A stretch of 64,000 nucleotides of DNA. Source: Planctomycetota bacterium. Its GTDB lineage: Bacteria > Planctomycetota > UBA8742 > UBA2392. Below are positions 26,375 to 35,604 of the stretch, in pieces (the first letter of the stretch is position 1; the number at the start of each line of letters is the position of its first letter). Where the stretch lies: assembly GCA_020848275.1 (NCBI GenBank), contig JADLAK010000103.1, positions 62,001 through 126,000 of the forward strand. The letters are read 5' to 3'. The position numbers and the translations under genes were made by a program. The notes beneath the pieces are model-generated. The model had not been told where the DNA came from and made no database searches. It worked only from the letters and a program-made list of their open reading frames with translations.

Positions 26375-28954
26375 ATGACGGACGTCGCATCAAAGCTGCA
26401 AGCCCTGGCCGACACCTGCGCTCCGCGCGCGTGGCGGTTGGCCTGTTCGATGATGCGCAACGCCGCCGAGGCCGACGACGTGCTGCAAACGTCGTTTGTC
26501 GTCGCCGCGCAAAAACCGCAAGCCATCCCGGGCGATGACGCCTGGCCCTGGTTTGCGGCCGTCATCGCCAACACCGCGCGCAACGCCCGGCGCAAACGAG
26601 CGCGGCACGCGGCAGGGGGGATATCCTTGGAACCCGCAGACCTTCAGGCAACGGACCCGCTGGCGGCGGCCGCACAGGCGCAACTTGCGGCGGCCGTGCG
26701 CCGCGAACTCGCACAACTGCCGCAAGACGAGGCGGACGCGATTTCGCTAACGCAGCTTTCAGGGCTGAGCCTGCGGCAGGCCGCGGCGGCGCTTGAAGTA
26801 CCCGCGCCGACGCTGAATTCGCGGCTGGAACGGGGCCTTGATCGCCTGCGCAAACGCCTGAAGGTTGAAGGCGCGGCGCTGTCGCTTGCCCTGCCCTTGG
26901 TGAAGTTCGACCCGCCCCCACTTGGCCTTGAGCGCACCGCTCAGGGATGGCTGAAAACCGCGCTGGTGCATGCCTCGTTGGCAAGCTCTGGCGCTGCAGC
27001 CGCAACGGGAGGCATTGGAATGATGAAACTACTGGTCGTCGCAGCACTGGTTGTGGCAGCGGGAGTCGGCGGGTGGCAATGGCTGTCGCAGGTTACACCC
27101 ACACGGAAAGCGCAGGACAACCAGATCGCCGCTGGGGGCGACTCGCACGATCGCGAATCAGCGCCACGTGCAAATTCCGGCCGGCACGATGCCGGGACAA
27201 TCGGCGGCGGCGGCGGCGCGCCAGCCAAGTCCGCGCCTGAAAAAGAGGGCAAAACAGCCGCGCCCAAGGCCGTCGCCGCAGGCCCGGCGAAATTCAGCGT
27301 TTCAGGGCGTTGCATGGAATTTCGTGCCGAGGGCGCGGGACACGATGCGCGCTACAGCTTCACTGAACCGATCGCTGACGCGGTTGTGTCGATCAGGCGC
27401 GTGAGCCAGCAATGCCTTCCCACCACCGGCAAGGCGGATGGGCGAATCCACATCCAGGAAGACCCTGAGAAATACCACGCCGTCAGCGGCGCCGACGGGT
27501 CCTGGACCATCATTGACATCCCCCGCGATTGGGACGGTCCCGTGCCGGAGAAAGGGGATAAGCCGTACCTCGAGCAAATTGAGGTCCGGATGCAGCACGA
27601 AATGTACTTCTGCGGGGCTCGCACCCTCGTCAGTTCGCTGCTGTTCAGCGTCAGTTTCGAAAACGACAAGCCGAAATTTTTGGCCGCGCGAAACGCTTAC
27701 GTATGGACGCCGCCCGATTGCGTCGCCGCGGACGGCACGCTGCGCCTTGGCGCCATCAAGGGCGTCACGCTGGGCGGCCTCGTGCTCGACCCTCGCGGCG
27801 CACCGCTTTCCAACGCCATCGTGCAGATTGCGTCAGACGAAGGCCGCAGCGCCAAGACCGATGCCAATGGCCATTATCGCATCAGCGGGCTCTGCCCCAG
27901 CGTCAAGGGATACGTCCGGGTCAACGACGTCAGCGCCGCGCCCTTTGAAGCGGCAGTCGAGTTCGCCGCCGCCGGCGAACAGGAATTCAACATCCAGCTT
28001 GTCCGCGCCGGCGAAATCCACGCATTGTTCACGCCGCATGCCGCCGCGCCGTCGGGGCGGACGCTGGTGGTCCGGCTGGATCACGATTCGTTGAAGCCCG
28101 AGGAAGCGCGCTGGATGGACATGCCCAAGGACGGGAAGGTTGATTTCCTGGGCCTGCGGCCGACGGGGAAATACCGCATCCGCGTTGAACGCGAAGAAAA
28201 CGAAAACAAGGCGACGCTGATTGTCACCGTGTGGATCGACCCTAACGTTGACGGCGCGCCGCTGCTGCTCCAGGAACCCGAGCCCGCGCAATTGCGGGTC
28301 AACCTCGGCGGCCAATGTTTCGCCGAAGGCCGCGACGAGATGATCGCCGTCGTATGCCCCATCGAGTGGTTTGTCTTTGGCGTCATGTCGACGCTGTACA
28401 GCCTTGGCAAGCGCAGCGCGCCCATGGCATGGATAAAGAAGGAAGAAGGTTCGCGGACCTTCCTTTATTATCCCGACGCCATGAGCCGGCGCGTGCGCAT
28501 TATCGCCCTGCCGCCGAAAGCCGAAAGAGACAACATGTACCTGGAGTTCCGCGATGGCGGCGAGGACGCCTTGAGCCTGGCCGATCTGCCCGATGACATT
28601 TTCATCTCGGATGAGCTTGAACTTGAAGCCGGCAAAACGACAGACGTGACCGTAAACGAGCTCCTGGTTCCCTGCGTGATTTCGGGCCGCATCGCCAACC
28701 CGCGCGGCGGCACGGTATGGCTTGAGCCGGGCAAACGCGACTTCAGCCACGACGGCAAGAGTTACGGTTCGGACGCGCCGGACGCCGACGGCAAGTTCAC
28801 CTTCCGCTACTACCTGTGGCCCGGTGAATATGTGGTGCGCTGGAGCAAAGACGGCTCGGCCAAGGGCGAGGTGCGCAAGACTGTGACGGTAAAAGCCGGT
28901 GAATCCGTGCAGGTCGACATCGACCTGCCGCCTGAAACCCCCGAAGAAAAATAG
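26375..28954 (+). CDS. Membrane-tethered sigma factor with carboxypeptidase-regulatory-like domains (copy 1)
   Basis: 859 residues. Sigma region 2 is at about 8-78 (VLQTSFVVAAQ, then AWPWFAAVIANTARNARRKR); region 4 is at about 105-163 (SLTQLSGLSLRQAAAALEV helix-turn-helix). A linker leads to one transmembrane helix at about 217-237 and to some 620 exported residues. The first beta domain begins near FSVSGRCMEFR; a second, GVTLGGLVLDPRGAPLSNAI, is a carboxypeptidase-regulatory-like fold. The start is ATG at 26375, after a GGGAG box whose spacing resembles the paralogues; ATG at 26354 is less likely. Sensing outside and transcription inside in one chain would need proteolytic release or action at the membrane. 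Function inferred. Confidence 0.85.
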   Translation: MTDVASKLQALADTCAPRAWRLACSMMRNAAEADDVLQTSFVVAAQKPQAIPGDDAWPWFAAVIANTARNARRKRARHAAGGISLEPADLQATDPLAAAAQAQLAAAVRRELAQLPQDEADAISLTQLSGLSLRQAAAALEVPAPTLNSRLERGLDRLRKRLKVEGAALSLALPLVKFDPPPLGLERTAQGWLKTALVHASLASSGAAAATGGIGMMKLLVVAALVVAAGVGGWQWLSQVTPTRKAQDNQIAAGGDSHDRESAPRANSGRHDAGTIGGGGGAPAKSAPEKEGKTAAPKAVAAGPAKFSVSGRCMEFRAEGAGHDARYSFTEPIADAVVSIRRVSQQCLPTTGKADGRIHIQEDPEKYHAVSGADGSWTIIDIPRDWDGPVPEKGDKPYLEQIEVRMQHEMYFCGARTLVSSLLFSVSFENDKPKFLAARNAYVWTPPDCVAADGTLRLGAIKGVTLGGLVLDPRGAPLSNAIVQIASDEGRSAKTDANGHYRISGLCPSVKGYVRVNDVSAAPFEAAVEFAAAGEQEFNIQLVRAGEIHALFTPHAAAPSGRTLVVRLDHDSLKPEEARWMDMPKDGKVDFLGLRPTGKYRIRVEREENENKATLIVTVWIDPNVDGAPLLLQEPEPAQLRVNLGGQCFAEGRDEMIAVVCPIEWFVFGVMSTLYSLGKRSAPMAWIKKEEGSRTFLYYPDAMSRRVRIIALPPKAERDNMYLEFRDGGEDALSLADLPDDIFISDELELEAGKTTDVTVNELLVPCVISGRIANPRGGTVWLEPGKRDFSHDGKSYGSDAPDADGKFTFRYYLWPGEYVVRWSKDGSAKGEVRKTVTVKAGESVQVDIDLPPETPEEK

Positions 28955-28979
28955 GCCACGGAAGTTTTAGCGCCAATCG

Positions 28980-29004
28980 GGCCCGCCTACCGGCGGGCCT
29001 TTTT
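28980..29004 (+). terminator. Rho-independent terminator after membrane sigma factor 1
   Basis: A perfect 8-bp stem GGCCCGCC / GGCGGGCC with a TACC loop and five T's, 26 bp after the stop codon at 28954. It separates copy 1 from copy 2, so copy 2 has its own promoter. Confidence 0.92.
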
Positions 29005-29020
29005 GGCAGAATAATCCCGG

Positions 29021-29034
29021 TTTCCTTAAGAAAT
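29021..29034 (+). promoter_or_regulatory. Shared dyad in front of membrane sigma factor 2
   Basis: TTTCC-TTAA-GAAAT followed by CCGTC, 47 bp before the ATG at 29081. The flanking bases TGGCA and CCCGG also recur before copy 3. Confidence 0.45.
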
Positions 29035-29080
29035 CCGTCTCCCCTGCGCGAGTTATGGGCGGGAGAAGGACAACCGGACC

Positions 29081-31798
29081 ATGAACAAGGATGCTCTCGA
29101 CAACCTCGCCGCAACCTGCGCCCAGCGGGCGTGGCGCCTCGCGCGTGCGCTTTGCATCTGCGACGCCGACGCTGACGACGCCGTGCAGGAAGCTTTCGTT
29201 GCGGCGGCAGCACATCGCGAGCGCATCCCCGGAGACGATCCCTGGCCGTGGTTTGCCAAGGTCGTCACGTTCAAGGCACGGGACATCTGGCGCAAACGAG
29301 CCAGCCGCAAGGAGACCGCCATGCCCGACGATGCCGCCGCGACCGTCGTTAATCACGACCGCAACGAACTCGCGGCGCTGGTGCGCGACGCGCTGGCGCA
29401 ATTGCCGCAGGAACAACGCGAAGCGCTGGCGCTGACGCATCTTTCCGGGCTTACGCTTGCCGCCGCAGCAGAAGCCGCCGACGTGCCGGCAGGCACCGTC
29501 GACAGCCGCTGCCGCAAGGGTCTTGAGCGCCTGCGCGGCAAGTTGCGTGCGTCGGAAGCCGCGCTGTTGGGCTGCCTGCCGGTTCTACCGATTAATCCTC
29601 CTCCCACGGGATATGTGGTTTCAACGGATCGCTGGCTTAGCGCCGCCAAGGCTTCGGCCGCGGGCGCGCTTGTCGGCGCGGGAGGATTGGCAATCATGGT
29701 GAAATTCGGGGCTGGTCTGGTCATCGGGCTGATCTTGGTGGTGATTGCGATCTTTGCATTCAAGCTGCCGCTCCGCTTCTGGGAGGCTCGCGGGCCGGCA
29801 ACAGCAGTCACCTCGGACGGCGATGCCGACGATGTCGCGACTCCAACCACCCATACAGCTCACCGGCCCAAACCGGTTGAGCCGCAGGCTCGCGGCACTT
29901 CATTACCTGCGCGCGACGTTTCGAAGGAACCGGCACTCGTCAAGAATGCTCCTGTGGACATTGGAAACACCGCGGTGGCCGACCAGTTTGTCGTCCTCAA
30001 GGGTCGCTGCCTCGAGTGGGCGAGTATCAACGGTAAAGCCGCCGTCACCGATCGCCCCATCGCCGGAGCCACGGTGTGGCTGCTCGAACGCAACGACAAA
30101 GGCACGCACTGGGTGGATGCGCACGGCAGGCTCACCCCGGCGGCATCCGATGGGCCAGCACCATCGTTCCGCACCACCCAGGCGGGCACCGATGGATCGT
30201 TCGAGTTCAAGGATGTCCCAATCAGCCTGGTCGGCGCCGTTGGGATGACTCACGCTGATTACCTGTGCCAGACCGATCGCCCGCCTTATTGGCGCGAAGG
30301 TATAGACCAACAGGACGAGATAGCGCTTCAAAACATGTGGGATGACCACAACGTGAACCAGTGGCGTGACGGAAACTACGCCAACGTCTCCGAAATCTAC
30401 GCTGACGTCGTGGCTGAAGAATACCTGGCCGCCAACCAAGGCACGATCACGCTGGTGGCAACGCGGGGTGTTTCGCTGCACGGGACGATCTGCGGGCCCG
30501 AGGGCCAAACAATTCAGGCCGACGTCACCGTAACCGTCAACTACTCTAAAGAAGACCGGTTCAGCGCCCTGGCCGGCCACTACGAGTTCCCGGCGCTGCG
30601 GCCGGGTGCGGTCACGTTGCGGGTCCGCGCCCCCGGCTACGCGACGGTGGAGCGGTCCATCATTCTGTCCAAGGACAACCAGCGTCTGGACTTTTCACTG
30701 CGGCGTGCGGGCATCATCCGGCTGCGATTTGTGCCCCGGGCTGGGCGGGAGAACGTGAGCAGTTTGGTGGTCAAGGTCGAAAGCGATTTACAGGAACAAG
30801 GTGCATTACGCCGACTGGAATTTCTCGCCGTTGTCGACGCAGGGGCTGCGGGGCCGCAGCCCGTCGAACTATGGGGGCACCGGGAATTTGGACTGGACGA
30901 AGCGGGGAGGCTCATCCTGGACGACATCGAGGCCGGCCACTGGTACCGATTCACGGTAGTGGATGCCGAGGCGTCGGGCGACAATCGCCTTGCGGTGTCC
31001 GAGCGCATTTTCCCGACGAGCGAGGGCGTTGATGTTGTGCTGATCGAAGCCGAGCCGGTACCGGTCAGCGTCGAACTGGCCGCCGATGCGTTTGCATCCC
31101 CCGAGGTGAAGCACTACGACGTCTGGATTGCTCCCGACGAAATGTTCTGTGGAGAAATGGTGAGTGGGATGAAAAAGCTGGGTGCCGTCAACTTCCGCTT
31201 CAATCCCTACCCCGACGGCCACTTCGCCAACGAGAGAATGGACGATCTACGTTTTGACGCGGCAGTCCCGGTTGCGGAAACCAGTTATGTCGCCGAAAGC
31301 GTCCATTTCGTGCGCCTCACCCGTGAGAATCCCCGCGCCGAGATCCGCTGTAGCCCGTTGCAGAAAATTCGGGCGCTCGCTTTTCCCTATAAAGTTTCGC
31401 CGGATGGCAAAGAAACGCGCGCCGGCACCATCTCCGAGCTCCTGATTTCCAAGCCGGTCGAACTGAAGAGCGGCGAGGCGTGTGTGGCGGTTGCAGACAC
31501 CCGACCGAAGTTCGGTGTTATCAAGGCACGTTTCAAGGATGTAACGCTGGACGGCGGGATCTATTTGAGCACGCTTTTCGCAGGCAAACAGGAAAGGGTC
31601 AATGTCGGATGTTATGTCGTAGATGTGGCCTTCATTTACAAGTTCATGGGACCTCTGTGGCCCGGTGACTACGCGGTGGAGTCCGTTGATATCAACAGCA
31701 AGCCCCGCAACGATCGGCAGGTCGTGCGTGTGCAGGCGGGAGAAACCCTCGAGGTAATCCTGCCCACACCCGCGCCGGTTGAACCTGAAGAGAAATAA
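29081..31798 (+). CDS. Membrane-tethered sigma factor with carboxypeptidase-regulatory-like domains (copy 2)
   Basis: 905 residues with the same plan as copy 1. Region 2 is at about 10-75 (AVQEAFVAAAAHRERIP, PWPWFAKVVTFKARDIWRKR), region 4 at about 98-156 (ALTHLSGLTLAAAAEAADV, then a recognition helix). A linker LLGCLPVLPINPPP follows, then a transmembrane helix at about 208-228. The exported part starts with VVLKGRCLEWA and contains a second beta domain GVSLHGTICGPEGQTIQADV with a closing LRPGAVTLRVRAPGYATVE typical of the carboxypeptidase-regulatory fold. ATG at 29081 follows GGGAGAAGG. No anti-sigma gene accompanies it. Confidence 0.86.
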   Translation: MNKDALDNLAATCAQRAWRLARALCICDADADDAVQEAFVAAAAHRERIPGDDPWPWFAKVVTFKARDIWRKRASRKETAMPDDAAATVVNHDRNELAALVRDALAQLPQEQREALALTHLSGLTLAAAAEAADVPAGTVDSRCRKGLERLRGKLRASEAALLGCLPVLPINPPPTGYVVSTDRWLSAAKASAAGALVGAGGLAIMVKFGAGLVIGLILVVIAIFAFKLPLRFWEARGPATAVTSDGDADDVATPTTHTAHRPKPVEPQARGTSLPARDVSKEPALVKNAPVDIGNTAVADQFVVLKGRCLEWASINGKAAVTDRPIAGATVWLLERNDKGTHWVDAHGRLTPAASDGPAPSFRTTQAGTDGSFEFKDVPISLVGAVGMTHADYLCQTDRPPYWREGIDQQDEIALQNMWDDHNVNQWRDGNYANVSEIYADVVAEEYLAANQGTITLVATRGVSLHGTICGPEGQTIQADVTVTVNYSKEDRFSALAGHYEFPALRPGAVTLRVRAPGYATVERSIILSKDNQRLDFSLRRAGIIRLRFVPRAGRENVSSLVVKVESDLQEQGALRRLEFLAVVDAGAAGPQPVELWGHREFGLDEAGRLILDDIEAGHWYRFTVVDAEASGDNRLAVSERIFPTSEGVDVVLIEAEPVPVSVELAADAFASPEVKHYDVWIAPDEMFCGEMVSGMKKLGAVNFRFNPYPDGHFANERMDDLRFDAAVPVAETSYVAESVHFVRLTRENPRAEIRCSPLQKIRALAFPYKVSPDGKETRAGTISELLISKPVELKSGEACVAVADTRPKFGVIKARFKDVTLDGGIYLSTLFAGKQERVNVGCYVVDVAFIYKFMGPLWPGDYAVESVDINSKPRNDRQVVRVQAGETLEVILPTPAPVEPEEK
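29564..29668 (+). repeat. 105-bp near-identical block shared by sigma copies 2 and 3 (copy in 2)
   Basis: 97 of 105 bases match 32441-32545, and the last 42 are identical, while flanking sigma-domain DNA is clearly more diverged. The block encodes the linker between region 4 and the membrane helix. It may mark recent gene conversion. Confidence 0.75.
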
Positions 31799-31869
31799 CT
31801 ACTTCGGCAGCCTCAGCGCAAAGCTGCCTCTGGGCGATCAGCCACCTAGAGACCCAATCGCAGATTTCT

Positions 31870-31882
31870 GGCAAAATTTGCC
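31870..31882 (+). repeat. Perfect inverted repeat upstream of membrane sigma factor 3
   Basis: GGCAAA-A-TTTGCC, a perfect 6-bp dyad around a central A, in the 135-bp gap between copies 2 and 3. Copy 2 has TGGCAGAATAATCC at the matching place. It could be an operator or a small hairpin. Confidence 0.4.
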
Positions 31883-31884
31883 GG

Positions 31885-31898
31885 ATTCCTCCGGAAAT
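31885..31898 (+). promoter_or_regulatory. Shared dyad in front of membrane sigma factor 3
   Basis: ATTCC-TCC-GGAAAT followed by CGGCC, 36 bp before the ATG at 31934. It aligns with the dyads before copies 1 and 2. Confidence 0.45.
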
Positions 31899-31933
31899 CG
31901 GCCGCTCTCGCGCCGTTGTTCTCGGGAGAAGCG

Positions 31934-34660
31934 ATGCAGGTCAACATGGGCTCAACTTCGGATCCACTTGCGCGGCTTGCACATCGTTGCGCCGATCAGG
32001 CGTGGCGCTTGGCCCGGGTGCTGACGGCCAACGACGCTGACGCCGACGACATCGTCCAGCAGGCATTTGTCGTGGCGGCGCGCAAACGTGATTCGATTCC
32101 CGCCGACAATCTTTGGCCCTGGTTTGCCAAGGTTATCGCGTTTGAGTCCCGCCAACTGCGCCGCAACCGGGCGCGGCACCGGGAGGTTGAGATGGCACAG
32201 GAGCCTCGGAGCGGCGGACTCGAGCAACAGGTCGAGCGCCAGGAACTTGCCCGGCTGGCACGGGCGGCGCTGGCGCAGTTGCCCGACAGCGAGCGCGAAG
32301 CTGTGGCCCTGACACACCTGACCGGCCTGACGTTGCATGCGGCGGCGGCCGCGGCGGACGTTCCGGTAAGCACCCTGGACGACCGCGCACGGCGCGGCAT
32401 TGGCAGGCTCAGGGAAAGACTGCGCACCTCGGAGACATCGCTGTTGGGCTGCCTGCCGATGTTGCCGATCAATCCTCCTCCCAGGGGATATGCGGTTTCA
32501 ACAGATCGCTGGCTTAGCGCCGCCAAGGCTTCGGCCGCGGGCGCGGCCGCAACGGGAGGGGTGTTAATCATGGCAAAGGCACTGGCGGGGCTGATTGTTA
32601 TCGCATTGGTGATTGTGGCCGCGGTCTTTTTTCTAAGGCAGCCGCAACGCGAGACGCCAAATAGGGAGAGTGTTGACGCCGTTGCATCGAGGGGCAACTC
32701 GCAGGACACTGCGGCAACGAAACCGATCAACCCGTCGCTCCCCTCGGGCAATCAGAACGTTCCGTCGTCGCCAAAAGCTGACGAGGCCGCGCCGACGCAC
32801 ACAAAGGTGCCTGAAGAGGCTGTCACGCCGGCGCCTGCGCCGCGCACCCTCAGCCTGAGCGGCACGTGCATGGAGCTGACACTGGCAACCAACGCCGACG
32901 GATATCTGGACGCCAGCCTGAGCAAACAGCCCATCGCCGGGGCAATTATCTGGGCGATGCGCGTCAGCGATGAAGGCGGCGAGAACTCCTGCCAAACTTG
33001 GGATCCGGACGCCAAGATGCTGTGCACGACGACAGCAGCCGACGGAAGCTGGACCATCGATAACATACCACTGGAGTGGCCCGGCCCCGCCGACGCCAAA
33101 GGCAACACCCATAAGCTGATCGAACTTCGCGTCACGGCCTATCACCCGCACTACTATCGCTGGGATCGCTTGTTTGGCATGGTCGATGACGACGACGCCG
33201 CGGAACTCTACGGCGAAGTGCCTGACGGCGTGCGCCACAAGGAAGAAAATCGTTTCAGCCACGTCGGCCTGACCGTCAAGGACGACGGCAAAACCACCAC
33301 GCTTGGGCAAGGACAGCGCACGCGGATGTACTTCCGCAACGTCAACGACGATCTGCTCTCCTTTACTACGCCGGTGCGCCTGGGCCTGGTCAAAGGCGCA
33401 AGCATCAGCGGCACGGTTTACGACCAGGACGGCAAGCCGGCTTGCGGCGCTGAGGTGGGGGTCGAGTGCTGGTGGCGCTATTGGCAGCACAACGATGACT
33501 GGGTTGACCTCGACGGGTTCGATACTGGGATGAAATTCGAGCTGACCGGCATTTGCGACAAAGAGGGGCGCTATCGCATCGAGGGACTTCACCCGTGGGC
33601 AAATACTGAAATCGACGTCAACTATCTCGGCCTTCACCCTCTCAAGACGATGTTCGACCCCAAAGGTGCTGGTGAAGAACAAGCGCTCGACTTTCACCTT
33701 AAGGCGCCGGCGCGGATTTTCGGCCGATTCATGCCTGTCGCCGGCCGCGACTCCGCGCAAGGCGTGATCGTCACCATCGAAGACAAGCGCAATCTCCTGG
33801 GCGAAAAGCGCAAGGTCGTTCTTGGCGATAACGGGGACTTTGCCTTCGAAAATCTCCAGGCCCAGCAACCCTACCGCCTGCTCGTACATGACGCTGAAGG
33901 CACGCGCGAGGTGCTCAAGACCGACTGGCTGGACCTATCAAATGGCGAGCGCCGCGTCGACTTGGTCGAGCCCGCGCCGTCCGTCCTGATCGTCACGTTG
34001 GCGCAAAGCGCCTTTGCCGACGACAACGAAAAGATGGCCATTGTGATTGCCGCGGCCGAATGGGTCGAAGGCCAGAAGTCCCTGTCGAACCTGGTGACCT
34101 GCATGCCTGGCCGGTGCCCGACGCGCGCTGACGTCGCGCGGCCCAATCCCAGCGCCGAACTACACTTTCAACGGCGCGAAATCGACCCGGGGACTTTCTC
34201 GTGGCCGGGGGGAATCGCCAAGCGAATCGTCGTCGTCGCCATACCCGTGGACTTCTTCACTCTCAACAACCATTCAACGCAACGCGACGCCCTCAACCGG
34301 GCCATGAAGCGCATCTATTTGTCCCAGCCAATGGAGCCGCAACCCGGTGAACGAATCGAAGTCAAGCTGGACGCGCCGATGCCCCATTGGACACTCGACG
34401 TTGTCGTCAAAGACGGCAAAAAAGGCAGGGCGTATCTCGAATGGATCCCGGTTTCTGAAGGCGATGTCTCGTGGCGACACGGAACACACGCACAACAGCT
34501 CGACACGTTCGGGTTCGCTTACTTCACGCAGGCTGGGACTTTCCGAGTCTATTGGAGCAAGGATAACGACAGCGAGCGCATCTTGCTCGGCACCGTGACC
34601 ATGGCGTTGGGCGAAACCAAGAAGCTCGAGTACGAAGCCCCGGCGGAGCCCCCGAAATAG
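31934..34660 (+). CDS. Membrane-tethered sigma factor with carboxypeptidase-regulatory-like domains (copy 3)
   Basis: 908 residues. Region 2 is at about 18-85 (IVQQAFVVAARKRDSIP, LWPWFAKVIAFESRQLRR), region 4 at about 108-166 (ALTHLTGLTLHAAAAAADV), the linker LLGCLPMLPINPPPRGY at 170-186, and a transmembrane helix at about 214-234. The exported part begins LSLSGTCMELT, with a second fold GASISGTVYDQDGKPACGAEV. The start is ATG at 31934, 5 nt after GGGAGAAG; ATG at 31946 would be too far from that site. It ends 2 bp from a convergent lipoprotein gene. The sigma parts of the three copies are much more alike than their exported parts, as expected if each senses a different signal. Confidence 0.86.
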   Translation: MQVNMGSTSDPLARLAHRCADQAWRLARVLTANDADADDIVQQAFVVAARKRDSIPADNLWPWFAKVIAFESRQLRRNRARHREVEMAQEPRSGGLEQQVERQELARLARAALAQLPDSEREAVALTHLTGLTLHAAAAAADVPVSTLDDRARRGIGRLRERLRTSETSLLGCLPMLPINPPPRGYAVSTDRWLSAAKASAAGAAATGGVLIMAKALAGLIVIALVIVAAVFFLRQPQRETPNRESVDAVASRGNSQDTAATKPINPSLPSGNQNVPSSPKADEAAPTHTKVPEEAVTPAPAPRTLSLSGTCMELTLATNADGYLDASLSKQPIAGAIIWAMRVSDEGGENSCQTWDPDAKMLCTTTAADGSWTIDNIPLEWPGPADAKGNTHKLIELRVTAYHPHYYRWDRLFGMVDDDDAAELYGEVPDGVRHKEENRFSHVGLTVKDDGKTTTLGQGQRTRMYFRNVNDDLLSFTTPVRLGLVKGASISGTVYDQDGKPACGAEVGVECWWRYWQHNDDWVDLDGFDTGMKFELTGICDKEGRYRIEGLHPWANTEIDVNYLGLHPLKTMFDPKGAGEEQALDFHLKAPARIFGRFMPVAGRDSAQGVIVTIEDKRNLLGEKRKVVLGDNGDFAFENLQAQQPYRLLVHDAEGTREVLKTDWLDLSNGERRVDLVEPAPSVLIVTLAQSAFADDNEKMAIVIAAAEWVEGQKSLSNLVTCMPGRCPTRADVARPNPSAELHFQRREIDPGTFSWPGGIAKRIVVVAIPVDFFTLNNHSTQRDALNRAMKRIYLSQPMEPQPGERIEVKLDAPMPHWTLDVVVKDGKKGRAYLEWIPVSEGDVSWRHGTHAQQLDTFGFAYFTQAGTFRVYWSKDNDSERILLGTVTMALGETKKLEYEAPAEPPK
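32441..32545 (+). repeat. 105-bp near-identical block shared by sigma copies 2 and 3 (copy in 3)
   Basis: Partner of 29564-29668; only eight substitutions, several at third codon positions, all in the first two thirds. Confidence 0.75.
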
Positions 34661-34662
34661 GG

Positions 34663-35580
34663 CTACTTCGGCAACTTCAGCGTGGGAATGATTTCTTTGG
34701 CGGCGTCAGCGAGCAAGTCGCGCTGCAGGCGTTTATCGTCGCCAAAGAAAGCTACGCTCGCGCCGCCGTCAAGGATATGCGTGCCAAGAAGGAGGTGCAT
34801 GCCTTGTTCGTCAAAAACGCCTTCGGCCAGCACGATGCGCTCCTCCACCGGCCCGGGTTCGCCAAACAGCGCGCGGAAATATTGCGCCTGGAGGTTTTCC
34901 TCGCGCGCCTGGTGGCTGAGCGAAATCACGGCGTGGAACGATTTGCGTTCGGCCTCGGTGAGGGTTGCCATCCAATTCGTCATCGCGTCGTTGAGGCCCT
35001 CGAGCTGCGCGCGGCTCGCCTCAAGGGCGTTATCGAGAACCATTTTTCGCATGTTCGCGCAAAACTGGTCGCGGTAGGCCGCGGGCAGGCGCTTGTCCGC
35101 CGAGGCGCGCTTGAGCAGCACGATGCAATCCGCCACGATCTTTTTCTGCCGCGGTAATTGCTCGGCGCTGAAACCCTGCTGGTCGATGGTGGTCTCGGCG
35201 GCCTCGGCCTTTGCGAGATAGGCATCGATCTTTGCGGTCGCAGCGGCGTCATACGGCCCTTCGCCGATCAACGCGAACAGCCCGTAAATCGACAGCGGCA
35301 CATGATCAATCGCCTTGAGCCGGTGATACATCGCGGGCGTGTAATTCACCTCGGACTCGCGCATGCCCGCGCGGTAGAAATAAAGTTCATCGCCGCCCAC
35401 GAGCACGAAGGTCTCGTTCTCGAGCACCTTTTTGCGCGCGTCGTTGAAAATCGTGCGCAGTTCCGAGTTCGACGCCATCAACGCGTCGGGCTTTTTTTCC
35501 TCGACGGGCTGCGTCGTCGTGCAACCCGAAAGCAAAACCAACGGCAGCAACAGCGCGAAAATGTAAGCGTGAACTTTCAT
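34663..35580 (-). CDS. Hypothetical lipoprotein
   Basis: 305 residues with a signal peptide ending in the lipobox LSGC (Cys20). The mature protein is mostly helical and charged. No family was recognised. A few segments look ordered: FVLVGGDELYFYRAGMRESE and the C-terminal GGASVAFFGDDKRLQRDLL. ATG at 35580 is chosen because it starts the signal peptide. It is convergent with membrane sigma copy 3, with the two stops 2 bp apart. Its upstream gap carries the multi-hairpin element at 35605-35675. Confidence 0.75.
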   Translation of the reverse strand: MKVHAYIFALLLPLVLLSGCTTTQPVEEKKPDALMASNSELRTIFNDARKKVLENETFVLVGGDELYFYRAGMRESEVNYTPAMYHRLKAIDHVPLSIYGLFALIGEGPYDAAATAKIDAYLAKAEAAETTIDQQGFSAEQLPRQKKIVADCIVLLKRASADKRLPAAYRDQFCANMRKMVLDNALEASRAQLEGLNDAMTNWMATLTEAERKSFHAVISLSHQAREENLQAQYFRALFGEPGPVEERIVLAEGVFDEQGMHLLLGTHILDGGASVAFFGDDKRLQRDLLADAAKEIIPTLKLPK

Positions 35581-35604
35581 GGTGCCCTCGTCCTGTAGAT
35601 GCGC

